DNA of 64,000 bases from Janthinobacterium sp. GW456P (GCF_002127655.1 NZ_NEHB01000003.1:145047-209046); one strand, 5' to 3'; counted from the first letter of the stretch, positions 36,729 to 44,526 are shown. A program made the numbers and translations. The notes: generated from the sequence alone by a model not told the origin.

Positions 36729-37031
36729 ATGAGACTACCTGCTTCCTTGCTAGCGTCACTGTTCACCCTGGCTCTTGCTGGCTGCACACAGGCAACAACC
36801 GCCGTATGTTCAACGCATCCGGGAGGCGCCTGCTACGCAGGGCCCGGTGGACCGCTGTACGCCGGCCCAGGCGGCCCCATGTACGCAGGCCCGGGCGGCG
36901 CTGCCTATGCAGGTCCAGGCGGAGCGTGCTATGCCGGCCCGGGCGGAGCTTGCGATGCTACCCATACCGGAAGCAAACAGTGCCCAAATATTTGTAAAGC
37001 AGCAGGATCGGCAGCGCCGGTAATGCAGTAA
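36729..37031 (+). CDS. Lipoprotein with tandem YAGPGG repeats
   Basis: The 100-residue product has a signal peptide with lipobox ALAGC (Cys19), then five near-perfect octapeptides each ending YAGPGG (about residues 34-73), and a short Cys-containing tail. The repeats come from 24-bp DNA repeats at about 36828-36950, so copy number may vary. I recall small bacterial lipoproteins with similar Y-x-GPGG repeats but no known function. GC-rich repeat DNA sits in an otherwise lower-GC islet. Confidence 0.75.
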   Translation: MRLPASLLASLFTLALAGCTQATTAVCSTHPGGACYAGPGGPLYAGPGGPMYAGPGGAAYAGPGGACYAGPGGACDATHTGSKQCPNICKAAGSAAPVMQ

Positions 37032-37067
37032 TGGCAACCGGTCAGAGGCAGTCGCTGGCGGCAACGT

Positions 37068-37110
37068 GACAATGTATGAGTTTATCCACGTGGCAATCCG
37101 CTATGCTATG
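37068..37110. repeat. Leader repeat, copy 2 (GACAAT to TATGCT)
   Basis: Second copy of the leader found at 36601, here reading GACAAT, TGAG, TTTATCC, then TGGCAATCCGCTATGCT. The similarity extends a few bases upstream (GGCGGCAACGT). It precedes the 101-residue hypothetical gene by about 70 bases. Confidence 0.55.
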
Positions 37111-37180
37111 GTGCCACTATCCGTCAGGACTGGTTCCTGATGCTGCCAGTTGCTCGCTCGAATTTAAGGAAACTCAGTCT

Positions 37181-37486
37181 ATGAAAGTTGAGAATATTTT
37201 GTATGCGGATATCTTCCGCGATGGGGGATCGTACGGATTCGCTTTTAATGCAGACGATGGCCAGCAGTATGAATTTTTTCTCCAGACTACTGCATTCTCG
37301 GCTGCACAAGATACGACACATCACGCACCGGTGATTTACCTTGATGACAGTAACACCGGACACGTAGTTCGTTCCCTTTCGTGGGACGAAGCGAAGAAAT
37401 TTGTCGGGCCTTTAAACTTCAGTGACCGGCGTTTTGATGAGCTTGTGAGTATCGTTGCGAACGAAGGAAAGAGATTTTTCAATTAG
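37181..37486 (+). CDS. Hypothetical protein
   Basis: The 101-residue cytoplasmic protein starts MKVENILYADIF after an AAGGAA ribosome binding site about ten bases upstream. It looks like a compact alpha/beta protein (GFAFNADDGQQYEFFLQTT, then a C-terminal helix). No known family was recognised. It is flanked by other short accessory genes, and codon use is less GC-biased than in the surrounding chromosome. An upstream start at 37076 is possible but lacks support. Confidence 0.6.
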   Translation: MKVENILYADIFRDGGSYGFAFNADDGQQYEFFLQTTAFSAAQDTTHHAPVIYLDDSNTGHVVRSLSWDEAKKFVGPLNFSDRRFDELVSIVANEGKRFFN

Positions 37487-37550
37487 GTGGTTTGTGATTT
37501 GCGTACAAATGGCGACGTCCGCAGCAGCCCTAAGTAAAAAAAGGTCCATC

Positions 37551-38006
37551 ATGAAGCGAGCTATATTGATAGTCTTGTTTGCTTTAATGCCAGTGTTCGC
37601 GCAGGCGATCAATATCGCTGACGAACAAATTGAACGCGCGGTGCGCGACTATATTGAGTCACAACACCAAGTTAATCCGGCCCGCATGGAGCGGGGCATA
37701 GATCCGAAGCTCGCGAAACGCACTTACTGGCGGGCCGCCGATGGTTCTGAATTCATCATGAACACGGACTTCGACACCATGCTCAAGGTCGCCAGGAACT
37801 ACAACAAGGACGGCACGAAATTCCCTGCGCAACCGCGTGTTGACATCAAGATCCTCGATGTCGACCAGCGCGTGGCAAGCGTCAAATTGACCGTGGATGA
37901 GTGGATCGATTATATGCATTTATACAAGAACGATCATGGCGAATGGAAAATCTTGAACGTACTTTGGCAGTATCACGAAACGGCGCGGCAGGCCAACAAA
38001 AAATAA
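37551..38006 (+). CDS. Exported NTF2-like protein, putative lumazine-binding type
   Basis: The 151-residue product has a signal peptide (MKRAILIVLFALMPVFAQA, cleavage near residue 19). The mature protein follows the NTF2-like fold seen in the putative lumazine-binding family: an N-terminal helix ERAVRDYIESQH, then strands VDIKILDVDQRVASVKLTV, DYMHLYKND and EWKILNVLWQYH. Such domains bind small molecules or serve as cone-shaped scaffolds; no function is established for this one. It is preceded by a small gene 64 bases upstream and followed by a repeat motif at 38030. Confidence 0.75.
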   Translation: MKRAILIVLFALMPVFAQAINIADEQIERAVRDYIESQHQVNPARMERGIDPKLAKRTYWRAADGSEFIMNTDFDTMLKVARNYNKDGTKFPAQPRVDIKILDVDQRVASVKLTVDEWIDYMHLYKNDHGEWKILNVLWQYHETARQANKK

Positions 38007-38029
38007 TCCTGCCGCCCTTAGCTATGTGC

Positions 38030-38049
38030 GCTATCGGCCAAGAGCGGAC
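38030..38049. repeat. Intergenic motif of the accessory islet (GCTATCGGCCAAGAGCGGAC)
   Basis: Twenty bases after the NTF2-like gene belonging to a set with core GGCCA-N3-AGCGGAC, also at 38288-38302, 39282-39295 and, inverted, 40153-40172. All copies sit in gaps after small genes of the 36.6-40.4 kb islet, and pairs of them would form GTCCGCTT...AAGCGGAC hairpins. Confidence 0.55.
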
Positions 38050-38103
38050 GGTCAAATTTTTTATCAAGTAGACGCAACCACATTTGAGAGAGTGAGGCAA
38101 CGC

Positions 38104-38271
38104 ATGGTAATTAAGAAGCTACATCCACCTAAACCACCAAAGCCGCTTGATCGGCTCCAAAACATGCAGACTCTTCGGCCCATGGGTAAAACTAAATGGG
38201 TGAAAGCGCACTGGCGTTGGGACTACAATACACACAAATGGGAGTGGGTCCTTGGACATTGGAGTGCGTAA
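38104..38271 (+). CDS. Small WxxGxW-like protein
   Basis: The 55-residue basic product starts MVIKKLHPPKPPKPLDR and ends in a tryptophan-rich tail WVKAHWRWDYNTHKWEWVLG followed by HW, resembling the WxxGxW/YxW repeat motif found in some small secreted or cell-envelope proteins. No signal peptide is visible with this start. GAGTGAGG lies six bases before the ATG; a longer reading from 38026 is possible but passes through the repeat motif. Too short to assign confidently. Confidence 0.45.
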   Translation: MVIKKLHPPKPPKPLDRLQNMQTLRPMGKTKWVKAHWRWDYNTHKWEWVLGHWSA

Positions 38272-38287
38272 GGTCTTGGCCTGACAA

Positions 38288-38302
38288 CGGCCAGCAGCGG
38301 AC
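38288..38302. repeat. Intergenic motif of the accessory islet, second copy
   Basis: CGGCCAGCAGCGGAC lies 17 bases after the stop of the WxxGxW-like gene and 25 bases before the next start, in the same relative place as the copy at 38030. Confidence 0.5.
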
Positions 38303-38326
38303 GCTCTTAAGATATGTTAAAAATTT

Positions 38327-39061
38327 ATGCTTGCTGAGAACTCTATTCTTTATCGTCTTCCACCCGGCTTAGGATCGGAAAGGTCGGTGTTGCTGGACTG
38401 CATTCGCCATGCGGCGGAGACAGCTTGGCTCAGCTACAAGCGCCTCGACAAAGATTTGACGTGGTTGGCTGATTCCGATGATGGAGACTTGAGCAGACGA
38501 GAGGCGATTAATAGCGCGTATTTGCATGCGTGGGGGCTTGTAGATGCAATTCATCGCTATGGATTACTTCATACACAACTCATGAAATCGGCGGCAAAAG
38601 CACGGACTCCAGGCGTACCTACTTTCTCGGAGCTGTCTGCGAAAGTTGTGCTTATCCGAAATGTAAATGACCACTTGAACAAGACTTTGCAAAACGTCGC
38701 TGCACATGGCAATTCCGCAATGGGAACCTTATCATGGATTACCCTTCACAAAAGTAGTGATGATTTTTATATGTGTCTCATAGCACTAGGAACTGCGAAA
38801 AAGTCAAAATGGCAGTTTGCAAATCCATCAGGGAAAGATGTTGTTTTTGGCCCTTCCAGGAGGACGGCAGATATTCATCTAGCTATGGGAGAGCACAGAG
38901 CAAACTTGTCAATGATAATTCCTGAGATGATGAATCGTATCGAAAGACTCGAACAGGACCTGGAGGAAATGGTACGAAAAAATGGGATTGAAGGACAGCA
39001 GGCGGGAAGCGATTTCTTCTTTAAATTACTTGCAACAGCAAGCACTCCGGAAAATTCTTAA
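38327..39061 (+). CDS. Hypothetical protein of the accessory islet
   Basis: The 244-residue product is mostly helical and soluble, with no signal peptide. It begins MLAENSILYRLPPGLGSERS and includes HAWGLVDAIHRYGLL, VVLIRNVNDHLNKTLQNV and a charged C-terminal helix RIERLEQDLEEMVRKNGIEG. I recognise no family. Helical content with His/Asp pairs recalls proteins of unknown function found in accessory regions. Base composition is clearly lower in GC than the chromosome around it, suggesting acquisition. Confidence 0.6.
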   Translation: MLAENSILYRLPPGLGSERSVLLDCIRHAAETAWLSYKRLDKDLTWLADSDDGDLSRREAINSAYLHAWGLVDAIHRYGLLHTQLMKSAAKARTPGVPTFSELSAKVVLIRNVNDHLNKTLQNVAAHGNSAMGTLSWITLHKSSDDFYMCLIALGTAKKSKWQFANPSGKDVVFGPSRRTADIHLAMGEHRANLSMIIPEMMNRIERLEQDLEEMVRKNGIEGQQAGSDFFFKLLATASTPENS

Positions 39062-39142
39062 TATCGTTCTTATATGAACTTGTTTCGGGACCACCACCAC
39101 TGGCAGCTTTGGGGCGTAACAGGCCAACGACGGCAACCGGCC

Positions 39143-39281
39143 CAGGCTGTGTAAAAACGTAAAAACACGACATTTTTGTGGGTAGGGTGACCATTCCTTG
39201 TTTCGAGAAAATCGTGTGGCGGCCGTTCTGATCGGTAGATTTTTTCACGCAACGAATTTTTCTGCGTTTTTACACAGCCTG
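39143..39281. mobile_element. MITE-like element with 17-bp inverted ends
   Basis: A 139-bp AT-rich sequence is bounded by CAGGCTGTGTAAAAACG and its exact inverted copy, and flanked by GGCC on both sides (39139-39142 and 39282-39285), as a target duplication would be. It has no coding capacity, so it would need a transposase encoded elsewhere. Removing it and one GGCC restores CGGCAACCGGCCAGAAGCGGAC-type sequence, i.e. it interrupts a copy of the islet's intergenic motif. Confidence 0.7.
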
Positions 39282-39295
39282 GGCCAGAAGCGGAC
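39282..39295. repeat. Intergenic motif of the accessory islet, interrupted copy
   Basis: GGCCAGAAGCGGAC directly follows the MITE-like element. The left part of the same motif (CTTTGGGGCG, then CGGCAACCGGCC) lies before the element at about 39109-39142. Confidence 0.5.
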
Positions 39296-39343
39296 CGTGA
39301 CTACAAATTTAGATCTCAGTGCTGCAGTGATATCTTGCCAACT

Positions 39344-40129
39344 ATGCTGACCAAAAAATTGATGGAAGCCGACAAATTTAAAAAATGTAAGTTGTGCGGT
39401 CAACTACAGCAACTAGGGAATTCTCATGTAATTCCTGCCGCTTTCTACAAACCGTATCAAGAAGAAAAAAAAGCAGCGATTTTAGCTTCAAACACTCGCG
39501 GGACTTTCCCAAAAAAATCTAGAAATGGCGTCTACGACCAGACGATTCTATGCAAGGACTGCGAAAAATTATTTCAAGCGTTCGATGACTACGCCGCGAA
39601 AATTTTCCTTAATGAGACAGATCACCATTTCAGAGCGGTAAAGACTCGATCGGGGGTAGAGGGGTTACAAGCGGATGACGTTGATCAAAATCTCATAATG
39701 CGATTCTTAATCTCCGTACTCTGGCGCGCGTCCGTGTCATCTCAAGAATTTTTTTCACGGGTGAATCTCGGCCCGTTCGAAGCTTCTGCGGCGAAAGTGA
39801 TTCAAGATTCTAATGATCCAATTCCGGCTTGTTTCGGAGCCTGCTTGTCTCGATGGGAAGGCGATAACCTAGTCGGACATCATATGCTCATGGATCCAAT
39901 ACGTGAAAAATGGGACGGCGTTAATGCATACCGCTTATACCTGGGACAATTTGTAGCGTACATTCGTGTGGATCAGCAGCCCTTCCGCGCTCTATTCGAC
40001 AAAATTTCATTGCTGCGCCACCCGCAACTTTTTGTAACGAGTCGTTCCTTCACGTCGAGCAAAGATAGATTGGCCCTAATTCATACGGCTGTTGAGTCCA
40101 TTCGCAACGATAAATTTCGGCGTGGTTAA
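39344..40129 (+). CDS. HNH-like zinc-binding protein, possible nuclease
   Basis: The 261-residue protein has a C-x2-C pair (CKLCG, about residues 15-19), an NSHVIPAAFY segment and a second pair CKDCEKLF near residue 70. This C-x2-C, SH-[VI]-IP, C-x2-C-E layout is shared with HNH-type zinc domains found in restriction and phage-defence proteins. The rest is helical without a recognised domain. It is low in GC and lies in the accessory islet beside a MITE-like element. The ATG at 39344 was chosen; TTG at 39335 and ATG at 39362 are alternatives. Nuclease activity is inference. Confidence 0.6.
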   Translation: MLTKKLMEADKFKKCKLCGQLQQLGNSHVIPAAFYKPYQEEKKAAILASNTRGTFPKKSRNGVYDQTILCKDCEKLFQAFDDYAAKIFLNETDHHFRAVKTRSGVEGLQADDVDQNLIMRFLISVLWRASVSSQEFFSRVNLGPFEASAAKVIQDSNDPIPACFGACLSRWEGDNLVGHHMLMDPIREKWDGVNAYRLYLGQFVAYIRVDQQPFRALFDKISLLRHPQLFVTSRSFTSSKDRLALIHTAVESIRNDKFRRG

Positions 40130-40393
40130 CGGCGCGTAAGTTGTTCCACAACGTCCGCTTTGGGGCGATAGCAACCGCTCCTCAACCGCGAACCGGCAAC
40201 GGCAGCAAGAACACGCCCGTGCCCCAACCCCAGGCTCCCCGGGCCTAGCGGGCCTGAAAAATGGCCAGGGCAAGGCGCGCGGGCGAAGACAGTACGCATG
40301 TACGGCGAGCCCAAGCAACGCAGCCATGGGCATTTTCTCAGGCCCGCGACTCCGGCCCGCTGTTTTTAATAGCCGCCGTTCAAAACAATACGA
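40130..40393. other. Intergenic region with a motif copy and an inverted-repeat element
   Basis: No gene was found. An inverted copy of the islet motif lies at 40153-40172 (GTCCGCTTTGGGGCGATAGC). A second structure has arms CGGGCCTGAAAAATGGCC (40249-40266) and GGGCATTTTCTCAGGCCCG (40328-40346), inverted with one gap, around a core containing GTAC-N4-GTAC at 40292-40303. It may be another small repeat element marking the right edge of the islet. Confidence 0.5.
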
Positions 40394-40918
40394 TCACTGA
40401 ACACGCGCCAGGTACTGGGCTAACTGGGCGAACGTCGCCTTGAACCCCTCCTTCATCGACTCAAACCCCTGCTTGAACGTCTCATGCTGCTCGTCGCTGG
40501 CCTTGTGCGGCGTGGAACGCAAGGTCATCGTCGTCTTGCCATTCTCCTCGGTCAAGGTCATGACATTGAACGATTCCAATGGCCAGGTCGCGCTGACCGG
40601 GTGCTGCACGGGATTGCCCTGCTTGTCGGCAAATGACAGGATCGAGACGATCTTTTCCGGCGCCTCGATCTGCTGGTAGGTGAACTTGCCCCACATCTCA
40701 TAGCCATTGTCGGCGCGCATGCCGTAGTGGAAAATGCCGCCCGGGCGCAAGTCCAGCGCCAGCACGCTCAATTCAAAGCCGACAGGCCCCCACCATTGCG
40801 CCAGGCGCTCCGGTTCCACCCACGATTGAAATACCAGTTCGCGCGGCGCGTCGAACGTTTGCGTGATGACAAAGTCGCTGCTGTCGCGGTGCTGGCCGTC
40901 CTGTTTGTCCGTCGTCAT
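40394..40918 (-). CDS. SRPBCC/AHSA1-family protein
   Basis: The 174-residue protein follows the activator-of-Hsp90-like START-fold family: ITQTFDAPRELVFQSWVEPE, then LAQWWGPVGF, DLRPGGIFHYGMR and a C-terminal helix FKQGFESMKEGFKATFAQL. Such proteins bind hydrophobic ligands; many bacterial ones have no known role. It is divergent from a MarR gene with 130 bases between them. The ATG at 40918 was chosen; the reading to 40996 runs into the promoter area. Confidence 0.88.
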   Translation of the reverse strand: MTTDKQDGQHRDSSDFVITQTFDAPRELVFQSWVEPERLAQWWGPVGFELSVLALDLRPGGIFHYGMRADNGYEMWGKFTYQQIEAPEKIVSILSFADKQGNPVQHPVSATWPLESFNVMTLTEENGKTTMTLRSTPHKASDEQHETFKQGFESMKEGFKATFAQLAQYLARVQ

Positions 40919-41011
40919 GCTGTCTCCTGATGGTGGTGGGCTGACTGTTAATGTACCAGCGGCGCCGATAAACGGGAAGGCCTGTACGCCTGTCAAACCG
41001 GCATGCTAAAA

Positions 41012-41035
41012 TATTAGTTCGACCTCTAACTATTA
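41012..41035. promoter_or_regulatory. Candidate MarR operator
   Basis: TATTAGTT and AACTATTA flank an eight-base spacer just 14 bases before the MarR start, an imperfect dyad with a perfect TAGTT/AACTA core. MarR regulators that precede efflux genes usually repress their own operon from such a site. Confidence 0.45.
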
Positions 41036-41048
41036 GACCACTCACCTT

Positions 41049-41483
41049 ATGATTTCTATCGAAGAGCGTTTTTCCGCCGCGCTGCACAAGACGGCGCGCG
41101 GCTGGCGTCATGCGATCGACCGGCGCCTGAAAGACCTGGACCTGGGGCAAGCAAGCTGGATGTGCATCGCCATGATCGCCAAGTCGCCGCAGCCGCCCTC
41201 GCAAAGCGAGCTGGCGCACCTGCTGGGGGTGGAAAATCCCACCATGGTGTCGATGCTGGACCGGCTCGTAAAATCGGGCTTCGTGCAGCGCCAGCCGTCG
41301 GAAACGGACCGCCGCGTGAAACTCGTCGTGCTGACCGAGGCCGGCATGCAGGTGTATGACACGGTGCGCAAGGAAGCCGATGGTTTCCGCAAGGAGCTGC
41401 TGCAGGGCATCGATCCCGAGCAGCTGCGGGCCGCCACCGAATTGCTGGAAGCCTTACAGGCGGCCACGGAGAAATCCGCATGA
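41049..41483 (+). CDS. MarR-family regulator of an efflux operon
   Basis: The 144-residue winged-helix protein has the family core PPSQSELAHLLGVENPTMVS followed by a wing with ETDRRVKLVVLTEAG. It opens an operon with an EmrB-type transporter (four-base ATGA overlap), an outer-membrane channel and an HlyD-type adaptor, so it probably represses them until a toxic ligand such as a phenolic compound binds. An imperfect operator-like dyad lies at 41012. Confidence 0.9.
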   Translation: MISIEERFSAALHKTARGWRHAIDRRLKDLDLGQASWMCIAMIAKSPQPPSQSELAHLLGVENPTMVSMLDRLVKSGFVQRQPSETDRRVKLVVLTEAGMQVYDTVRKEADGFRKELLQGIDPEQLRAATELLEALQAATEKSA

Positions 41484-43054
41484 GTTCGGCCACAGCCGGC
41501 GCCGCACCGGCCCTGCCCGCTTCGCAAGACCCCAGCCTGAACCGGCGCATGATCACGATTTCGATCATGCTCGCCACCATCATCCAGGCGCTCGACGGCA
41601 CCATCGCCAACGTCGCCCTGCCCCACATGCAAGGCAGCCTGTCCGCCTCGCAAGACCAGATCACCTGGGTGCTGACCTCCTTCATCGTTGCCGCCGCCAT
41701 CGCCACGCCTCTGACGGGCTGGCTGTGCGACCGTTTCGGCCAGAAGAACACCTTTCTTGTCTCGGTAGCCGGCTTCACCATCGCCTCCGTGCTGTGCGGC
41801 CTGTCCGCCACCCTGTCCGAGATCGTCGCCGCCCGGTTGCTGCAAGGCGTGTTCGGCGCGGCCCTGGTGCCGCTGTCGCAGGCAGTGCTGCTCGACATCA
41901 ATCCGCGCGAAAAGCACGGCTCGGCCATGGCCATCTGGGGCATGGGCGTGATGATCGGCCCCATCCTGGGACCGACCTTGGGCGGCTGGCTGACGGACAG
42001 CTACAGCTGGCGCTGGGTCTTCTTCATCAACATCCCCATCGGCGCCATGGCCTTCTACGGCATCTGGCGCTATATCCGCAAGGATCCGCCGAACCGCCGC
42101 ATGAGCTTTGACATGTTCGGCTTTGCCACCCTGAGCCTGTTCATCGGCGCGCTGCAGATGCTGCTGGACCGGGGCGAGCAGAACGACTGGTTTTCCTCCA
42201 CGGAAACGTGGATCGAAGCCATCGTGCTGGCCATGAGCCTCTGTTATTTCATCGCCCACACGGCCCTGCGCCCGGCCGGCAAGTCCTTCCTCGACTACCG
42301 CCTGCTGAAAAACTCGAACTATGTGAGCGGCCTGCTGTTCATCTTCATCGTCGGCATGGTGCTGTTCGCCACCCGCGCGCTGACGCCATCGATGCTGCAA
42401 GGCTTGATGAATTACCCGGCGGCCATTGCCGGCCTGGTGACGGCGCCCAGCGGCCTGGGCACGATGCTGGCCATGCTGATCGTCGGCAGGCTGACGGGCA
42501 AGATCGATACGCGCATCCTGCTGGGCACGGGCTTTTCGATTACCGCGTTTTCGCTGTGGCAAATGGCCAATTTCACCCTGGACCTGGTGCCGAAGACCGT
42601 CGTATGGAACGGCATCATTCAGGGCATCGGCCTGGGCCTCGTCTTCGTGCCGCTGAGCGCGGCCACGTTCGCCACCCTGTCGCCGCAGATGCGGGCCGAA
42701 GGCACGGCGATTTACAGCCTGATGCGCAATATCGGCAGCAGCATCGGTATTGCACTCGTGCAGACCTTGTTGGTGCGTAATACGCAGATCGCCCATGCCT
42801 CGCTGACGGAACACGTCACTATCGCCAACCCCGCCCTGCACGACGCTGGCATCGCCCAAGTGTTCGACCTGGGCACCAGCACGGGCATGGCGGCGCTGAA
42901 TGGCGAAATCACGCGGCAGGCCTCGATGATCGCCTACCTCGACGACTTCTGGCTGATGATGTGGCTGACCATCCTCGTACTGCCGCTTTTGCTCCTGATC
43001 AAACCACCGAAGAAAAATGCGCCTGTCGTGGTCGACCACGCGGCCATGGAATAA
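41480..43054 (+). CDS. EmrB/QacA-type DHA2 multidrug efflux transporter
   Basis: The 524-residue inner-membrane protein has about 14 hydrophobic segments and DHA2 marks: ALDGTIANVALPHMQGSL in helix 1, LCDRFGQKN after helix 2 and GVMIGPILGPTLGGWL in motif C. It would pump toxic compounds with proton influx through the adaptor and channel encoded next. MarR start/stop overlap shows coupling. Substrate unknown. Confidence 0.93.
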   Translation: MSSATAGAAPALPASQDPSLNRRMITISIMLATIIQALDGTIANVALPHMQGSLSASQDQITWVLTSFIVAAAIATPLTGWLCDRFGQKNTFLVSVAGFTIASVLCGLSATLSEIVAARLLQGVFGAALVPLSQAVLLDINPREKHGSAMAIWGMGVMIGPILGPTLGGWLTDSYSWRWVFFINIPIGAMAFYGIWRYIRKDPPNRRMSFDMFGFATLSLFIGALQMLLDRGEQNDWFSSTETWIEAIVLAMSLCYFIAHTALRPAGKSFLDYRLLKNSNYVSGLLFIFIVGMVLFATRALTPSMLQGLMNYPAAIAGLVTAPSGLGTMLAMLIVGRLTGKIDTRILLGTGFSITAFSLWQMANFTLDLVPKTVVWNGIIQGIGLGLVFVPLSAATFATLSPQMRAEGTAIYSLMRNIGSSIGIALVQTLLVRNTQIAHASLTEHVTIANPALHDAGIAQVFDLGTSTGMAALNGEITRQASMIAYLDDFWLMMWLTILVLPLLLLIKPPKKNAPVVVDHAAME

Positions 43055-43059
43055 CCGTC

Positions 43060-44505
43060 ATGCACACACCGATGAAACTCTCCCTCAGCGTCTTGGCGCT
43101 CAGTTTATCCCTGGCCGGCTGCGCCAGCATTCCTCCCGACACGCAACAGTTGCCGCAGCAAGACCTGGCCACCGTGCAATTGGCGGCCGACATCCACCTG
43201 GCCGGCGAAGGCTGGCCCGCCGCCCAGTGGTGGCGCCAATTCCAGGACGAGCAGCTGAACCAGCTGATCGAACAGGCGCTGGCCGCCAGCCCGAACCTGG
43301 CGGCGGCGAATGCCCGCATCGGCTCGGCCCTGTCCGCGTTTGACGCCCAGCATGCGCAGCGCGGCCCCAGGCTGGACCTGGGCGCGAATGCCAGCCGCCA
43401 GCGCTATTCAGGCAACGGCCTGATGCCCGCCCCCATCGGCGGCAATTACTACAACGAAGTCACCGTGGGCGTGCAAGCCCATTACGACCTCGACTGGTGG
43501 GGCAAGCACAAGGCGCAGATCGCCGCCAGCCTCGGCGAAGTCAATGCGCGCCGCGCCGAATACGCGATGGCGGAGCAGATGCTGGCAGCCGAGATCGCCC
43601 GCCACTACTTCAGCATGCAAAACAGCTGGGCCCGCATGGACAACCTGCATGCGCTGGTGAAACTGCAGCAGCAACTGGTGCTGGACAAGGAAAAGCGCAT
43701 CGCCAACGGCCTTGGCGTCAGCGACGATCATTTGTCCGCGCAAACGCGCTTGAGTCTGCTCCAGCAGCAGATCGCCTTGCTGGAAACCCAGGTCGTCACG
43801 GAACGCGAAGCCTTGCGCGCGCTGTTGGGGGCGGATGGCTCGGCCCTGGCCAGCCTGCAGCCGAAGCAGGCCCAAACGCTGCCGCACGCCCTGCCAGCCA
43901 AGCTGGGCATGGAATTGCTGGCGCGCCGGCCCGACTTGCAGGCGGCGCGCTGGCGGGTACAGGCATCGATGAGCACAATCGAAGCGGCGCAGGCGGCGTT
44001 CTACCCCGATATCGACCTGGGCGCCTCGTTCGGCCTCGATGCGATCAAGCTGGGCAAGCTGCTGCAGTCCGGCAGCCGCACCCTGTTCATCGGCCCGGCC
44101 CTGTCGCTGCCCCTGTTCGACAGCGGCCGCCTGCAGGCCCAGCTTGCCGGCGCGCGCAGCGAACGCAAGGAACTGATCGCCGACTACAACCAGAACGTCT
44201 TCAATGTCGTGCGCGACGTGGCGCAGGCCGGCGCCCGGCTGCAGGGCGTGGAAAACCAGCTGCGCCTGCAGGAAGACAACCTGCGCGCCAGCGAAGCGCA
44301 GCTGCGCAACGCGAATGCCCGCCTGAAACAGGGGCTGGCCGACCGCGCCACCCAGATCAATGCGGAAATGACCGTGCGCGGCCAGGTCGACCTGGGCATG
44401 CAGCTGCAAAACCAGCGCCAGAACGCGGAAATCGGCCTGACCGTGGCGCTGGGCGGCGGCTACCGGGGCAGCAGCGACTTTGCCGCCACGACGACTCAAC
44501 AATAA
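43060..44505 (+). CDS. Outer-membrane efflux channel lipoprotein (NodT/OprM family)
   Basis: The 481-residue protein has a signal peptide with lipobox SLAGC (Cys near residue 22) and the two-repeat OMF architecture, including PNLAAANARIGSALSAFDA, LLARRPDLQAARWRV and a C-terminal RLKQGLADRATQ. It forms the TolC-like exit duct for the adjacent EmrB transporter. It starts five bases after the transporter stop. An internal ATG at 43072 is an alternative start. Confidence 0.92.
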   Translation: MHTPMKLSLSVLALSLSLAGCASIPPDTQQLPQQDLATVQLAADIHLAGEGWPAAQWWRQFQDEQLNQLIEQALAASPNLAAANARIGSALSAFDAQHAQRGPRLDLGANASRQRYSGNGLMPAPIGGNYYNEVTVGVQAHYDLDWWGKHKAQIAASLGEVNARRAEYAMAEQMLAAEIARHYFSMQNSWARMDNLHALVKLQQQLVLDKEKRIANGLGVSDDHLSAQTRLSLLQQQIALLETQVVTEREALRALLGADGSALASLQPKQAQTLPHALPAKLGMELLARRPDLQAARWRVQASMSTIEAAQAAFYPDIDLGASFGLDAIKLGKLLQSGSRTLFIGPALSLPLFDSGRLQAQLAGARSERKELIADYNQNVFNVVRDVAQAGARLQGVENQLRLQEDNLRASEAQLRNANARLKQGLADRATQINAEMTVRGQVDLGMQLQNQRQNAEIGLTVALGGGYRGSSDFAATTTQQ

Positions 44506-44526
44506 CGATCGATTACGGAACACATC

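Noticed and set aside
41108-43039. 643-codon frame antisense to the EmrB transporter gene
   Set aside because: Composition is typical of antisense frames and there is no ribosome binding site or domain.
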